Source: Dehalobacter sp. DCM
GTDB lineage: Bacteria > Bacillota > Desulfitobacteriia > Desulfitobacteriales > Syntrophobotulaceae
DNA length: 64,000 nt
Direction: 5' to 3'
NCBI RefSeq assembly: GCF_024972775.1
Contig: NZ_CP092282.1
Location: forward strand, 3,031,001-3,095,000
Part shown: positions 16,719 through 24,988 of the stretch, piece by piece
Layout of the letters: each line of letters begins with the position of its first letter
How positions within the stretch are numbered: position 1 is the stretch's first letter
Made by a program: the position numbers and the translations under genes
Notes under the pieces: model-generated
Database searches by the model: none
The model's input: the letters and a program-made list of their open reading frames with translations, nothing else
Told to the model about the DNA's origin: nothing

Positions 16719-17110
16719 TTGTAATACACCTCGCTTTTACCGGACGCTTCAGCCTTCAGAGTAACAGGGAAGCTTCCAAAGCCGCCGAACAGCCCAATAT
16801 CCGCCTGAGTGGTGAGCGTTACGGTGAATTCCTCGTTCAACTGGATTCTTCCGGTTTTAGACCATGTAATACTTGGAGTCAGCCCTGTCTGTTCCGTCAG
16901 GACCTGCGCCCGGAGGGTGGTTTCCGTGCCGACGCACCCGGCGATCTCCGCTTCCCGGCACAGCTCTGAGGCGTAAGTGTCCAGCTTGTTTTTCGTTATG
17001 AATACCGGCAGGACGCTGACAGCAACAGCGATAACCAGCATGACACACAGCACCAGCACTGCCACATCGATATACCCCTCACCGCGCTGGGAACGGAGGA
17101 GCTTCAGCAT
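16715..17110 (-). CDS. DUF4320-like pseudopilin
   Basis: A 131-aa protein. The start MLKLLRSQRGEGYIDVAV is followed by a hydrophobic helix (residues about 12-38) and a small soluble domain. The longer frame upstream only overlaps the preceding gene. The RGEG-aromatic-x-D box recurs in the Flp-like protein at 22,834. DUF4320 proteins accompany CpaF/TadBC genes in clostridial ICEs. A pilus or pseudopilus role is inferred. Confidence 0.75.
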   Translation of the reverse strand: MLKLLRSQRGEGYIDVAVLVLCVMLVIAVAVSVLPVFITKNKLDTYASELCREAEIAGCVGTETTLRAQVLTEQTGLTPSITWSKTGRIQLNEEFTVTLTTQADIGLFGGFGSFPVTLKAEASGKSEVYYK

Positions 17111-17481
17111 AAGCGTACCCCCTCGTTTTGCGCAGGGGTCTGCCCGTCCTCCAGCATGGCATAGTCCCCCTCTCCCAGCCCCTTGTCGGTGATGCTCCAA
17201 AGTACATGATCCATTTCGTCGGCATGGGATACATTTTGCTCCGCCAGCCACTGGTCGCTCACTAACTGGAGCGGGTTATCAAACCGGAGCAGGTAATCCG
17301 CATAATCCGGATTACAGCCACCCATAAGCTCATCATAGACGAGCTTTACCGCGGCGATCTCCGCGGCCTGCTCAATGAGGTCGGAAGCGGGTCGGTCCTG
17401 GAGCTGCTGGAGGTAGGTGCGGTAGTTTGCCTCAATCCGTTCCTGCAGCTTCTTTTCAAGTTTTTTTCTTTCCATATCCAT
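17104..17481 (-). CDS. DUF3848-like protein
   Basis: A 125-aa acidic, helical soluble protein (KLEKKLQERIEANYRTYLQQ near the start). Similar DUF3848 proteins sit inside ICE operons of this kind; the function is unknown. AAAAAGGAGG precedes the ATG. It lies between tadC and the DUF4320-like gene and overlaps the latter by a few bases, so it is co-translated with the pilus genes. Confidence 0.7.
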   Translation of the reverse strand: MDMERKKLEKKLQERIEANYRTYLQQLQDRPASDLIEQAAEIAAVKLVYDELMGGCNPDYADYLLRFDNPLQLVSDQWLAEQNVSHADEMDHVLWSITDKGLGEGDYAMLEDGQTPAQNEGVRLC

Positions 17482-17496
17482 ATGGGTTCCTCCTTT

Positions 17497-18369
17497 TTAA
17501 AACATGTTGCCAAGGGACGTTAAGATCTGAACCGCGATGATCGCCATATATGTCAGCAAAAAACACATCAGCATCACGAAGGAAAACACGCGGATTTTCG
17601 GCGGGATTTTCTGCGCCTGTCCCTTGAGCCGCTGGAGCTCCAGTGCCTTGAAGTCATGAGCCAGCATCTGAAAATACACGGCGCTGTCATCGCCCCGCAG
17701 GACGCCGATGAGTCCTCTTACCACATCGGACAGCATGGGCGAGTTGAGCCTTGCTTCAGACCGGGTCAAGGCGGCCTCGTAGGATGAGGAGCGCATATCG
17801 GCCGTCAGCACATCCAGCTCCCGCACGAAAGCAGGACCGGCGTTTTTCTTGTAATTCTCAAGCATGGCGAGTACATCCCGGCTGGATTTTAAGGTCTGCT
17901 CAACCGTCGCCACAAACCGGGGCAGCTCGCCTTCGATCTGATCGCGCTTTGCTTTCAGTCGTTCATCGGCCTTGCGGATTTCCTTGAAGTAGGTCAGAAT
18001 CGCGAGGATGACCAGAATCGGCGTGACCAGAGGAAGCAGAATCAGACATGGAATGACGCCCAGCAGGATGGCTCCGGCCTTGGTGATGGCGTAGGCTGTG
18101 TAGACCTCCGGGGTCATGGAGTAGCCTGCCGCCTTGAGGATGTTTTCCATCCTGCTGTGCTTGTACTCATCCATGCGGATATGCTTTGATAGTCTGACCG
18201 CGCCGGACATGATCCAGGCTTCTATGGTCTTTGCGGCTTTTTTGCTTCCTTTTCCTGCCCCCAGCATAGCCTTGGCCGTTTTCATGGTGGGCAGCTTCAG
18301 AATATCCGAAAGGACAAAAAACAACCCCGTTGCAAGCAGGATTCCTGCTAAAAATAATTGCTTCATCAT
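17497..18369 (-). CDS. tadC: TadC-like inner-membrane platform protein
   Basis: A 290-aa type II secretion F-domain protein with membrane segments near residues 5-25, 95-135 and 265-290. The central cytoplasmic T2SF domain reads LPRFVATVEQTLKSSRDVLAML. In Tad systems TadB and TadC form the platform on which the CpaF ATPase works. ATG 18,369 is preceded by AGGAGG at the right distance; that site overlaps the tadB stop. Confidence 0.82.
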   Translation of the reverse strand: MMKQLFLAGILLATGLFFVLSDILKLPTMKTAKAMLGAGKGSKKAAKTIEAWIMSGAVRLSKHIRMDEYKHSRMENILKAAGYSMTPEVYTAYAITKAGAILLGVIPCLILLPLVTPILVILAILTYFKEIRKADERLKAKRDQIEGELPRFVATVEQTLKSSRDVLAMLENYKKNAGPAFVRELDVLTADMRSSSYEAALTRSEARLNSPMLSDVVRGLIGVLRGDDSAVYFQMLAHDFKALELQRLKGQAQKIPPKIRVFSFVMLMCFLLTYMAIIAVQILTSLGNMF

Positions 18370-18374
18370 CTGCG

Positions 18375-19304
18375 TCACCTCCTGTATTCAATGGGCTTGG
18401 TCAGCCGGATTACAAATGCAGTGGAAATAAAGATGGCAGCCGCACAAACCGCCAGAATGATTTGCCCCACCGCCGTATACATCAAGGTGTGGTACCAGTC
18501 CTTGTTGAGTAAATACATGATGGGTACATTCCCGACCACCAGCATCGCCATGATAATGAATTCCTTCCGGGGTTCGAATACCAGGTATTCCAGCTCCGCG
18601 TTAACAATGCGCATGTCGCTGAGCTTCGACACAATAGGGGTCAGGGTGGTTTTCAGGCTCCGGTCGTACTGGCAGGCGGCGATGGCGTCACACCACTCCC
18701 TGAAAACCTCGTTTTCAATTTTCGGCTTCATTGCATGGAGGGCATCGTCAATGTCCGGACTGATGAGCTTGACCTGTGCCAGAAATCCGGCAAAAACACT
18801 CCGGACCGGTGGGTTCAGATAGGGGAGACTTTCCTCCACCGCCGTCACGATATCCTCGTTCCGCAGATATGCCGTGGTGATGATGGATAAGGCCGTTTCC
18901 AGCTCGGCAGCGATGTTCTTTTTGTAGTGGCTTGATGTCAATCGGACGTACCAGAACGGAAGAAACATCATACCGACTGCCAGCACCGGCACCAGAAAAA
19001 CATTCCCCATGAGGATGGCAAGGCTGGCGCCGCCGGCAAAACACAGCAGGGATGCCGCGCAGATAAGGGAAAAGCGGCTGCTCCGTCCGGTGATCTTGAG
19101 GATTTCCTGCACCTCCGTGATCTCTCGCCGGAAAAAGGACATTTTTTTACGCCGGGCGGCCTCGTTGATCTCTGAACGGATGCTCTTGTTTTTCCGGGTC
19201 AGAAACCCGAACAGGCCGTCAGTAAACGATAGCGGTGAAATTCCAAGTAACAGGAAGGCGCCGGCGATCATGCCGACGCAGGCAACTAAGAGAATTGCGG
19301 TCAT
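18375..19304 (-). CDS. tadB: TadB-like inner-membrane platform protein
   Basis: A 309-aa T2SF-domain protein starting MTAILLVACVGM. Membrane segments lie near residues 3-22, 80-120 and 265-305. The middle domain reads LETALSIITTAYLRNEDIVTAV. The long N-terminal extension of the open frame overlaps cpaF and is not used: ATG 19,304 overlaps the cpaF stop (ATGA) with GGAGG just upstream. It is the partner of TadC. Confidence 0.82.
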   Translation of the reverse strand: MTAILLVACVGMIAGAFLLLGISPLSFTDGLFGFLTRKNKSIRSEINEAARRKKMSFFRREITEVQEILKITGRSSRFSLICAASLLCFAGGASLAILMGNVFLVPVLAVGMMFLPFWYVRLTSSHYKKNIAAELETALSIITTAYLRNEDIVTAVEESLPYLNPPVRSVFAGFLAQVKLISPDIDDALHAMKPKIENEVFREWCDAIAACQYDRSLKTTLTPIVSKLSDMRIVNAELEYLVFEPRKEFIIMAMLVVGNVPIMYLLNKDWYHTLMYTAVGQIILAVCAAAIFISTAFVIRLTKPIEYRR

Positions 19305-20701
19305 GCCACAGCACCTCCCATCGAAAGAATGTGTTTCAGGGTATCCTGGGGCATGCCGTTTTCCAGCAGACGTCTTTGCAGGCTTTCTGAAATCCCCTGT
19401 ATTACGCCGTGCCGGCCGCTGATGATGAATTTGCCGTTTTCCATGCGGTTTTCGGTGATATGATACTGGAACAGAGGACGGAAGTTCCTTGTGCCGTCTG
19501 GCAGGATTTCGCACTCCATGATCTCCATGACGCGGCGCGCCTTGTTTTCGAGCTGCTTGCAAAACACCACCAGGGGATAGGCTTCCGTCACATAAGCCAT
19601 GAGGGTTTCGTCAGACATGTCAACGGCGCGTTTGCAGAGTGATACCATCCTGCGCCATGTCGCCTCGCAGCTGTTGGAGTGGATGGTGGTCAGCACGGTA
19701 ATGCCGGTTCGGGCGGCCTCCTGGGCGGCGTTAGCTTCCGCGCTGCGCATCTCACCGACCACCACATAATCCGGATTAAAGCGCAGGGACATATCCAGCA
19801 GGGTGGTCTGCGTGATCCGCTGCCGTTCGTTTTCGCTGTCGCGGGTCAGGGTGTGGATGACGCTATTGCAGACTCTTCCATCCCGCTGGCGTACCAGCGC
19901 CAGCTCACGGGAGCCGTTCTCAATGGTAAAAATTCGCTTGCTGTCGGGTATCGTGGTGAGAAGCCAGCCGGCCAGCGTGGTCTTGCCGGAGCTGGTGGCG
20001 CCCGCCACGCAGGTGGAAACACCGTAACGCAGGCATTCCGCCAAAAAGTCCAGCATGGGTTCGGTGGCGGTTCCGCCGCCGATGAAGTCCTCTTTTTGCA
20101 TGGACTGCGGATTGACGATACGGATGCTTGCCGCTACGCCTACATCTTCATCCACCACCGGAGCTTTCAGCACAGCGATGCGGATGTTCTTGGAAAGATG
20201 CCCCAGCACGGCGGGACTGGCGTTATCCAGCACCATGCCGGATACATGAAGCATGCGGCGCACCACATTGACGGCATGCTCCGGGCTATCGAAGCGTTCC
20301 TTCAGCTTTTTGGTGACGCCGCTGCTGTACTGCACCTCCACATCGTTCCAGGCGTTGACGTCGATTTCCTCAATGCCGGTGCCGAAGATGTACTTAGTTA
20401 AAAACGAGAATTCCGCCATCTCGGTGTACAGGGCGTCCACCAGCTGGGCCTGCGCCATGCCGGCCACTGCCAGGCGGTAATCCTGCACATATTTGGTGAT
20501 ATAGCGCTTGACTTGGGCTTTTACTTCTTCCGTACCGCCGTCGGTGATGAGGGTCGCATATTTGCCGGTGATATATTCCTGTACCTCTTGAAGCACCGAA
20601 TTAAATTCCCTGGTGGCCCCGCCCGGCGAAAAGAACAGCTCCTGATTGCCTGTCATATCAGCCGCAGACAAATGTTCCAGCTGTAAAGAGTCCTTTCTCA
20701 T
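19301..20701 (-). CDS. cpaF: CpaF/TadA-type secretion ATPase
   Basis: A 466-aa hexameric ATPase powering pilus assembly. Walker A is GATSSGKTT, the Walker B region reads PDYVVVGEMRSAEA, and a His box TTIHSNSCEATWRRM follows, all typical of CpaF. The first 100 residues form the N-terminal helical domain. It starts at ATG 20,701, overlapping the cpaE stop. Together with CpaB, CpaE, TadB and TadC it gives an almost complete cytoplasmic Tad motor. Confidence 0.9.
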   Translation of the reverse strand: MRKDSLQLEHLSAADMTGNQELFFSPGGATREFNSVLQEVQEYITGKYATLITDGGTEEVKAQVKRYITKYVQDYRLAVAGMAQAQLVDALYTEMAEFSFLTKYIFGTGIEEIDVNAWNDVEVQYSSGVTKKLKERFDSPEHAVNVVRRMLHVSGMVLDNASPAVLGHLSKNIRIAVLKAPVVDEDVGVAASIRIVNPQSMQKEDFIGGGTATEPMLDFLAECLRYGVSTCVAGATSSGKTTLAGWLLTTIPDSKRIFTIENGSRELALVRQRDGRVCNSVIHTLTRDSENERQRITQTTLLDMSLRFNPDYVVVGEMRSAEANAAQEAARTGITVLTTIHSNSCEATWRRMVSLCKRAVDMSDETLMAYVTEAYPLVVFCKQLENKARRVMEIMECEILPDGTRNFRPLFQYHITENRMENGKFIISGRHGVIQGISESLQRRLLENGMPQDTLKHILSMGGAVA

Positions 20702-21510
20702 ACCTCGAACACCTCCTTTGCGATTTTGGCGATCTCCAAGCGGAAGCCACGGCTGTCCTTGAGCGCCAGCTCCCCAAGCAGGTTTCCTGCCAGCGCCAGA
20801 TTCTCCAGCTCATAGGAATACGGGATTTTAAACGTCATGTTGCCCAGCACCTGCTCGATGTGCTCCCCTGCCTGATTGGTTTTCACGTTTGATGCCACCT
20901 TGTATTGCTTATCAGCGTCCCATTTCTGTTCCTGTAACAACGGGAGCTGGCTGGACAGATAGCTGACCGATTTAAGGTCGCAGTTCACCAGCCGGAGGAC
21001 GGAATCGGCCTCCAGAAGCGCAACCGCCGAGAGGACATCATAGGCAATGTAGCTGCCGCAGTCGATGATGACATACGGGGCAACATCCCGCAGGTGGTCA
21101 ATGAGTTCAACCGCCAGCTCTGGAGTATAGGGCGGATATGTATACATATTCTCGCCCTTCATCATACCGATGATGGTCAGATAGCCCATCTTCTTGAGGG
21201 TGATGCAGTTCTGGCGGATGAGGGTATCGGTGATGTGGGTCGCCGCCAGAATACTGCCCAGGGATCGTTCGCATTCCAGATCGGCAGGCGGACAAATGCA
21301 TGGCAGCATCGGAGCCGTCATGTCACAAAGAAGCAACACAACGTTGCGCTTATGATCGGCCAGATACTTGGCAAGGCGCACACTGACGGTGGTTTTGCCG
21401 CTGCCGGGGCTGCCCCACACGGCCAGAACCTGAACATCCGGTTCCAAGTCCTCCTGGGGCGGCTTCAGCTGGTTTCGGGAGAAAAGACTCCCTTTCATGA
21501 AATTCATCAT
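20698..21510 (-). CDS. cpaE: CpaE-like ParA-type ATPase
   Basis: A 270-aa protein. Walker A is GSPGSGKTT near residue 33, with the switch region YVIIDCGSY. CpaE/TadZ proteins localise Tad pilus assembly; there is no N-terminal receiver-like domain here. ATG 21,510 overlaps the cpaB stop; other Met codons follow closely, so the exact start is uncertain by a few residues. Confidence 0.8.
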   Translation of the reverse strand: MMNFMKGSLFSRNQLKPPQEDLEPDVQVLAVWGSPGSGKTTVSVRLAKYLADHKRNVVLLLCDMTAPMLPCICPPADLECERSLGSILAATHITDTLIRQNCITLKKMGYLTIIGMMKGENMYTYPPYTPELAVELIDHLRDVAPYVIIDCGSYIAYDVLSAVALLEADSVLRLVNCDLKSVSYLSSQLPLLQEQKWDADKQYKVASNVKTNQAGEHIEQVLGNMTFKIPYSYELENLALAGNLLGELALKDSRGFRLEIAKIAKEVFEV

Positions 21511-22406
21511 CAGCGCCCCCCACTTTCCATGCTTTGCGATTCTGCAGCGGTATTGGCTGCGGCGGCTTTGGCTGAGCTGCTGGTTGATGTGCCGCCCGCA
21601 GCGCTGCTTGTCGATGTGGTACTGCCTGTTGAGGAGGTACTGCTTTGGCTCTGCGAGGGCTTCGGATACAGAGCTTCCAGCAGTTTATCCTGAATGGCAA
21701 GGAATTTCTGGGCGCCATCCTTGGTGCCGCGGTATACCAGGGACAGGTGGAGCTTGCCCTCAGAGTCCAGCTCTGCCAAGATTTTCGCCTGCTCCGGCGA
21801 TACAAGAAGGGTTACGGTGGCGGGAAGCTGCTTTTCATTATTCGAACTTGTGGATTTATCCTTTTGGGTATCAACCTGATCGGTGTCATAGCCGGAACTG
21901 GCGGTCACGCCGACAACCTCCACATAGGTCAGCTCGGTGGGGATGACCGTGGAGCCCTGCTTTTTGTAGTCCGGGGCAATGACGCTGACAATATCCCCGG
22001 AGGTCAGCTTGCCGGATAAGCCCTCCGCGAAGCTCTTGATGGTGACGGAAATGGCCTGTTTGCTTCCGTTCAGATCGTACAGGTAGGCGTTTTCCGAAGC
22101 CGGGCTGTCCGACAGCTTGGCGGCGAGGATGTAATCGCCGGGCGTCAAATCAGCCTTGGCATACTTTCCGATCACCGAATCGGCTTTCGTCATGACGTTT
22201 TCGGGCAGGTTGTAGCCGCCTACCTCCACGGTCTGCACCATATCCTTGGTGATTTGTTCGCCGTTTTGGATGTCCTTGACCACCCGGACTACGGTGGTTT
22301 TCTGCGACACACTCTGGTTAAAGAGAGGCGTCAGCGCAAAGCAGATAATCAGGGAAAGCACGATGCAGATAGCCCCCAGCACCGTGCGGTTTTTCAAAAA
22401 GCTCAT
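21510..22406 (-). CDS. cpaB: CpaB/RcpC-like SAF-domain protein
   Basis: A 298-aa protein with an N-terminal membrane anchor (residues 8-28), a SAF domain (about 40-100, VVRVVKDIQNGEQITKDMV) and an RcpC-like middle domain. The Ser/Thr/Ala-rich tail (about 245-295) could cross the cell wall. CpaB is a periplasmic or envelope part of Tad machines. It is followed directly by cpaE. Confidence 0.82.
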   Translation of the reverse strand: MSFLKNRTVLGAICIVLSLIICFALTPLFNQSVSQKTTVVRVVKDIQNGEQITKDMVQTVEVGGYNLPENVMTKADSVIGKYAKADLTPGDYILAAKLSDSPASENAYLYDLNGSKQAISVTIKSFAEGLSGKLTSGDIVSVIAPDYKKQGSTVIPTELTYVEVVGVTASSGYDTDQVDTQKDKSTSSNNEKQLPATVTLLVSPEQAKILAELDSEGKLHLSLVYRGTKDGAQKFLAIQDKLLEALYPKPSQSQSSTSSTGSTTSTSSAAGGTSTSSSAKAAAANTAAESQSMESGGR

Positions 22407-22418
22407 AGAATGTTCCTC

Positions 22419-22844
22419 CTAAAAAAAGAAATAGGCTGTCAGGCAGCCGAGAGAGAAAAAAGGCGCTAGGGGATATGATTTTCGTATATCCCCTCCGCGC
22501 GCCTTTTGGATCAGGGTATATATTGCATGAAATATCAGCATGGCGGTAAATCCAAGGATGATCCCCGCCATGCTTTTGTGAAGGCCCAGCACCAGCCCAA
22601 CGGCAGCGGTGTACTTGATATCCCCGCCGTCCAATCCGCCTAACCGGAGGGCAATGCCGAATAAAAGGACGGCGGTCACGAGCCCCAGCAGCTTTTCCGG
22701 CGTGAGGGTCAATAGCCCGGTCAGGGCAATCCCAATACAAACACAATCCGGTATGAGCTGTTTTCTGATGTCACTCACTGAAGCCGCGACCAGCAGAGCG
22801 GTAAAAAGGCCGCCCTGCAGCAGCAAGGGCAAGTTACTTACCAT
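22419..22844 (-). CDS. A24 prepilin peptidase (CpaA/TadV-like)
   Basis: A 141-aa polytopic protein. The two catalytic Asp residues are visible in ASVSDIRKQLIPD and LGGLDGGDIKYT (the GxGD-type box). The small size, without an N-terminal methylase domain, is that of TadV/CpaA. Its start overlaps the end of the Flp-like gene, so enzyme and probable substrate are co-translated. Confidence 0.85.
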   Translation of the reverse strand: MVSNLPLLLQGGLFTALLVAASVSDIRKQLIPDCVCIGIALTGLLTLTPEKLLGLVTAVLLFGIALRLGGLDGGDIKYTAAVGLVLGLHKSMAGIILGFTAMLIFHAIYTLIQKARGGDIRKSYPLAPFFSLGCLTAYFFF

Positions 22845-23097
22845 AGTTGAACATGTCCGTGATCCGCTGCTTCAGGGTCGGAAGCACCGTTTCTCCGAAC
22901 AGGGCGTAGAGCCCGGCGAGAACAAGCGCGCCGATTACCACGGCCATCAGGATTTTAATGGCGGTATCCACAAAGCCCTCCCCGCGCTGGGAGCAGAGCA
23001 GGGTCTTTGCCGTCAGATACTTCAAGGTCAGATGGTCACGGATATTGACCGCCGTGTTGGACAGGTTTCTCTTGATCTTGTTCAGGAATTTCTTCAT
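22834..23097 (-). CDS. Flp/DUF6133-like pilin
   Basis: An 87-aa protein with a basic leader of about 40 residues ending SQRGEGFVDTA, then one hydrophobic helix (about 48-70), then a short tail. Size and single helix suit a major Flp-type pilin, and RGEG recalls the site cut by prepilin peptidases. It is the first gene of the Tad-like operon, just before the peptidase gene, which starts inside its last codons. Confidence 0.72.
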   Translation of the reverse strand: MKKFLNKIKRNLSNTAVNIRDHLTLKYLTAKTLLCSQRGEGFVDTAIKILMAVVIGALVLAGLYALFGETVLPTLKQRITDMFNYGK

Positions 23098-23154
23098 TTA
23101 AATATACCTCCAATATGTTTTGATAGAATTGTTGTGTGACAAGGATGGCAGGAC

Positions 23155-23571
23155 CTACAGTCCCGCCATCTGCATGCCGGAGCGCTGCTCCGGCGCCTGT
23201 TCAAAAGGGGATGCTTCCGCCTTCTGCTGGTTCTGTGCCTGGCTCTGCGTCAGAGCCTGATGGTAAGCGTCAATGACGGCGTTGTTCAGCTGCTCCCGGA
23301 ATTCCTTGGTTACCGGGAAGCAGATGTCCTTGTATTCACCGCTTCCGGCCTTGTAGCTGGGCATGGCGACGAACAGCCCCTTGGTGCTGTCCATCACCTT
23401 CACGTTGCGGATGGCAAAGCAGTCATTCAGATTGACGGATGCGATGGCTCGGATATTGCCCTCCGGCCGGATGGAGCTGATCTTCACATCCACCTTCATG
23501 GGCAGGGGCTGTTCCGCGGCGGTCTGCGCATCCTGCTGGGGAGCCTTGGACGTTGCCTGGATTTTACTCAT
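23155..23571 (-). CDS. SpoVG family protein
   Basis: A 138-aa protein. The SpoVG core (residues about 25-105) reads VKISSIRPEGNIRAIASVNLNDCFAIRNVKVMDS, then FVAMPS and CFPVTKEFREQL. SpoVG proteins bind nucleic acid and regulate cell-surface and sporulation genes; ICE copies are common. The Gln-rich end finishes GMQMAGL, the shared ICE tail. AAAGGAGG precedes the ATG. The Tad-like operon follows after a 57-bp gap without an obvious terminator. Confidence 0.87.
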   Translation of the reverse strand: MSKIQATSKAPQQDAQTAAEQPLPMKVDVKISSIRPEGNIRAIASVNLNDCFAIRNVKVMDSTKGLFVAMPSYKAGSGEYKDICFPVTKEFREQLNNAVIDAYHQALTQSQAQNQQKAEASPFEQAPEQRSGMQMAGL

Positions 23572-23602
23572 GGTCGATTCCTCCTTTTATAATTTAAAGA
23601 TG

Positions 23603-23622
23603 AAAAAACAGCCTTTCGGCTG
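23603..23622 (-). terminator. Intrinsic terminator before the SpoVG-family gene
   Basis: On the minus strand CAGCC, loop GAAA, GGCTG, then TTTTTTC. A short but typical tetraloop terminator just after the YodL-like gene. Confidence 0.7.
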
Positions 23623-23635
23623 AGGGTTACTTGGG

Positions 23636-24202
23636 TCACATACTCATCTGCGGGCCTTGTGTCTGTTCCTGCTCCGATCCCTGAAACGGTATCTCCCGGA
23701 AGCCGAAGCGGTCGACATAGTGGAAGGAGCTGCCGGACTCGTCGTACAGCTCTACTACATCAGACATAGAGAGGCTATGTCCCTCGTAGCCGGGCGGGTG
23801 GTCCAGGTTGAATTTGGCATAGAGCTCCTCCAGATCGTTGGTTTCCACTTCGCCGTCGTATACCGCTTGGTAATTGGCAGGGTCCGGCTCCCCGAAGCGC
23901 TCCGTGAGTTCGTCGTATCCGATGAATTTCATCATGATATCGGCGTCGGGCTTCAGCTGATGCACCCTGCATTTCTTCAGCACCTGCAGGTTGCCCTCCG
24001 GGTCGAGCTTACCTGCCGCCAGACGGTCAAAGGTACCGGGCATCCACTCGATGTTAAGCCCTCTGGTGTTTGAAAGATAGGATTTCAGCTCATCGTTTTC
24101 AAACATCGGGTCCACTATGGCCGTATCCCGTTTGGTGTCTAGATAGCCCGCCGTATTGCCATAGTAGAGAATGCGGTTGTTTTTGATTTGGATTCCGTTC
24201 AT
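23636..24202 (-). CDS. YodL-domain protein
   Basis: A 188-aa protein. The C-terminal half (residues about 100-175, YQAVYDGEVETNDLEELYAKF, then VVELYDESGSSFHYVD) matches the YodL domain found in many ICE and phage accessory proteins. The N-terminal half is a second, unnamed domain. It ends GPQMSM, one of the shared tails. Start ATG 24,202 has AAGGAGG. The biochemical role is unknown. Confidence 0.78.
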   Translation of the reverse strand: MNGIQIKNNRILYYGNTAGYLDTKRDTAIVDPMFENDELKSYLSNTRGLNIEWMPGTFDRLAAGKLDPEGNLQVLKKCRVHQLKPDADIMMKFIGYDELTERFGEPDPANYQAVYDGEVETNDLEELYAKFNLDHPPGYEGHSLSMSDVVELYDESGSSFHYVDRFGFREIPFQGSEQEQTQGPQMSM

Positions 24203-24218
24203 ATAGCACCTCCTTGCA

Positions 24219-24947
24219 TCACATTCCTCCCATTGTCTGCTCCATGCCAGATTCCTGGGATGCAGACTCCTGAGAAGTCCATCCGGTCATGGATTTGATG
24301 ACCATGGCTTCCTCCTGGATTTTGGACACGCCCAGCTTTTCGTTGTTGTAATCGGCCAGCTCCCGGTTCTTTTCCAGATTGCCGGTATCCCAATCCGATT
24401 TGTAGTATCCGGTTTCGCCATGCTTGACGCAGATCAGGCTCCCATCACTGGTCAAGGTAGAAAAGCACATTTCCGGCAAATCCTGTTCTGCATCCAGGAG
24501 CTTTTGAAGCTGGCTCATTTCCTGCTGACGCTTGTCGTAGATATATACATAGGCATTGTAATCGCCCTGGATCGGCGTACACCGCAGACAGTAACGGTAA
24601 TGCTCGCTTTCTGCAACAAACCCATAGCTTCCTCTGGAGCCGTCACCCAGCTTGCTGTCACCATGGTCGTAGCAATATTCCGACATTACGGAGAGATTTC
24701 TCAATGGTCCAGTCTTTCGAAGCTCGTTCACGAAGGACTGAAGCTCCGACTTGAATTCCGGTGTATTCAGCGCGTCCTCGTTGTGCGGCCACCAGGTTGA
24801 CAAGAACTCCCTGCCTCCATGCCCAAAGTCGACGCGCAGGTGGCCGACCGTTCCGAGTTCATGATCCTTCTCATCCTGAGAATAGAACAGCCCCGCTTCC
24901 TCAGTCGAAGCGGGGCGCAGACAAAGCCTTTGGTTTTCAGCGTTCAT
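24219..24947 (-). CDS. ICE accessory protein of unknown function, 242 aa
   Basis: A soluble protein with a conserved-looking core HELGTVGHLRVDFGHGGREFLSTWW near residues 30-55 and many aromatic and acidic residues after it. I do not assign a named domain. It ends MGGM, the same end as the 168-aa protein at 33,860. The first codons contain a perfect 10-bp hairpin (24,890-24,916). AAAGGAGG precedes the ATG. The downstream YodL gene starts 17 bp after its stop. Confidence 0.65.
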   Translation of the reverse strand: MNAENQRLCLRPASTEEAGLFYSQDEKDHELGTVGHLRVDFGHGGREFLSTWWPHNEDALNTPEFKSELQSFVNELRKTGPLRNLSVMSEYCYDHGDSKLGDGSRGSYGFVAESEHYRYCLRCTPIQGDYNAYVYIYDKRQQEMSQLQKLLDAEQDLPEMCFSTLTSDGSLICVKHGETGYYKSDWDTGNLEKNRELADYNNEKLGVSKIQEEAMVIKSMTGWTSQESASQESGMEQTMGGM

Positions 24948-24988
24948 TGGCGATTCCTCCTTTTCTGCTTTCCGTCAATTCTACAAGG

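Noticed and set aside
19679-20401. 240-aa + strand frame
   Set aside because: Antisense shadow of cpaF; Gly/His/Ala-rich and without motifs.
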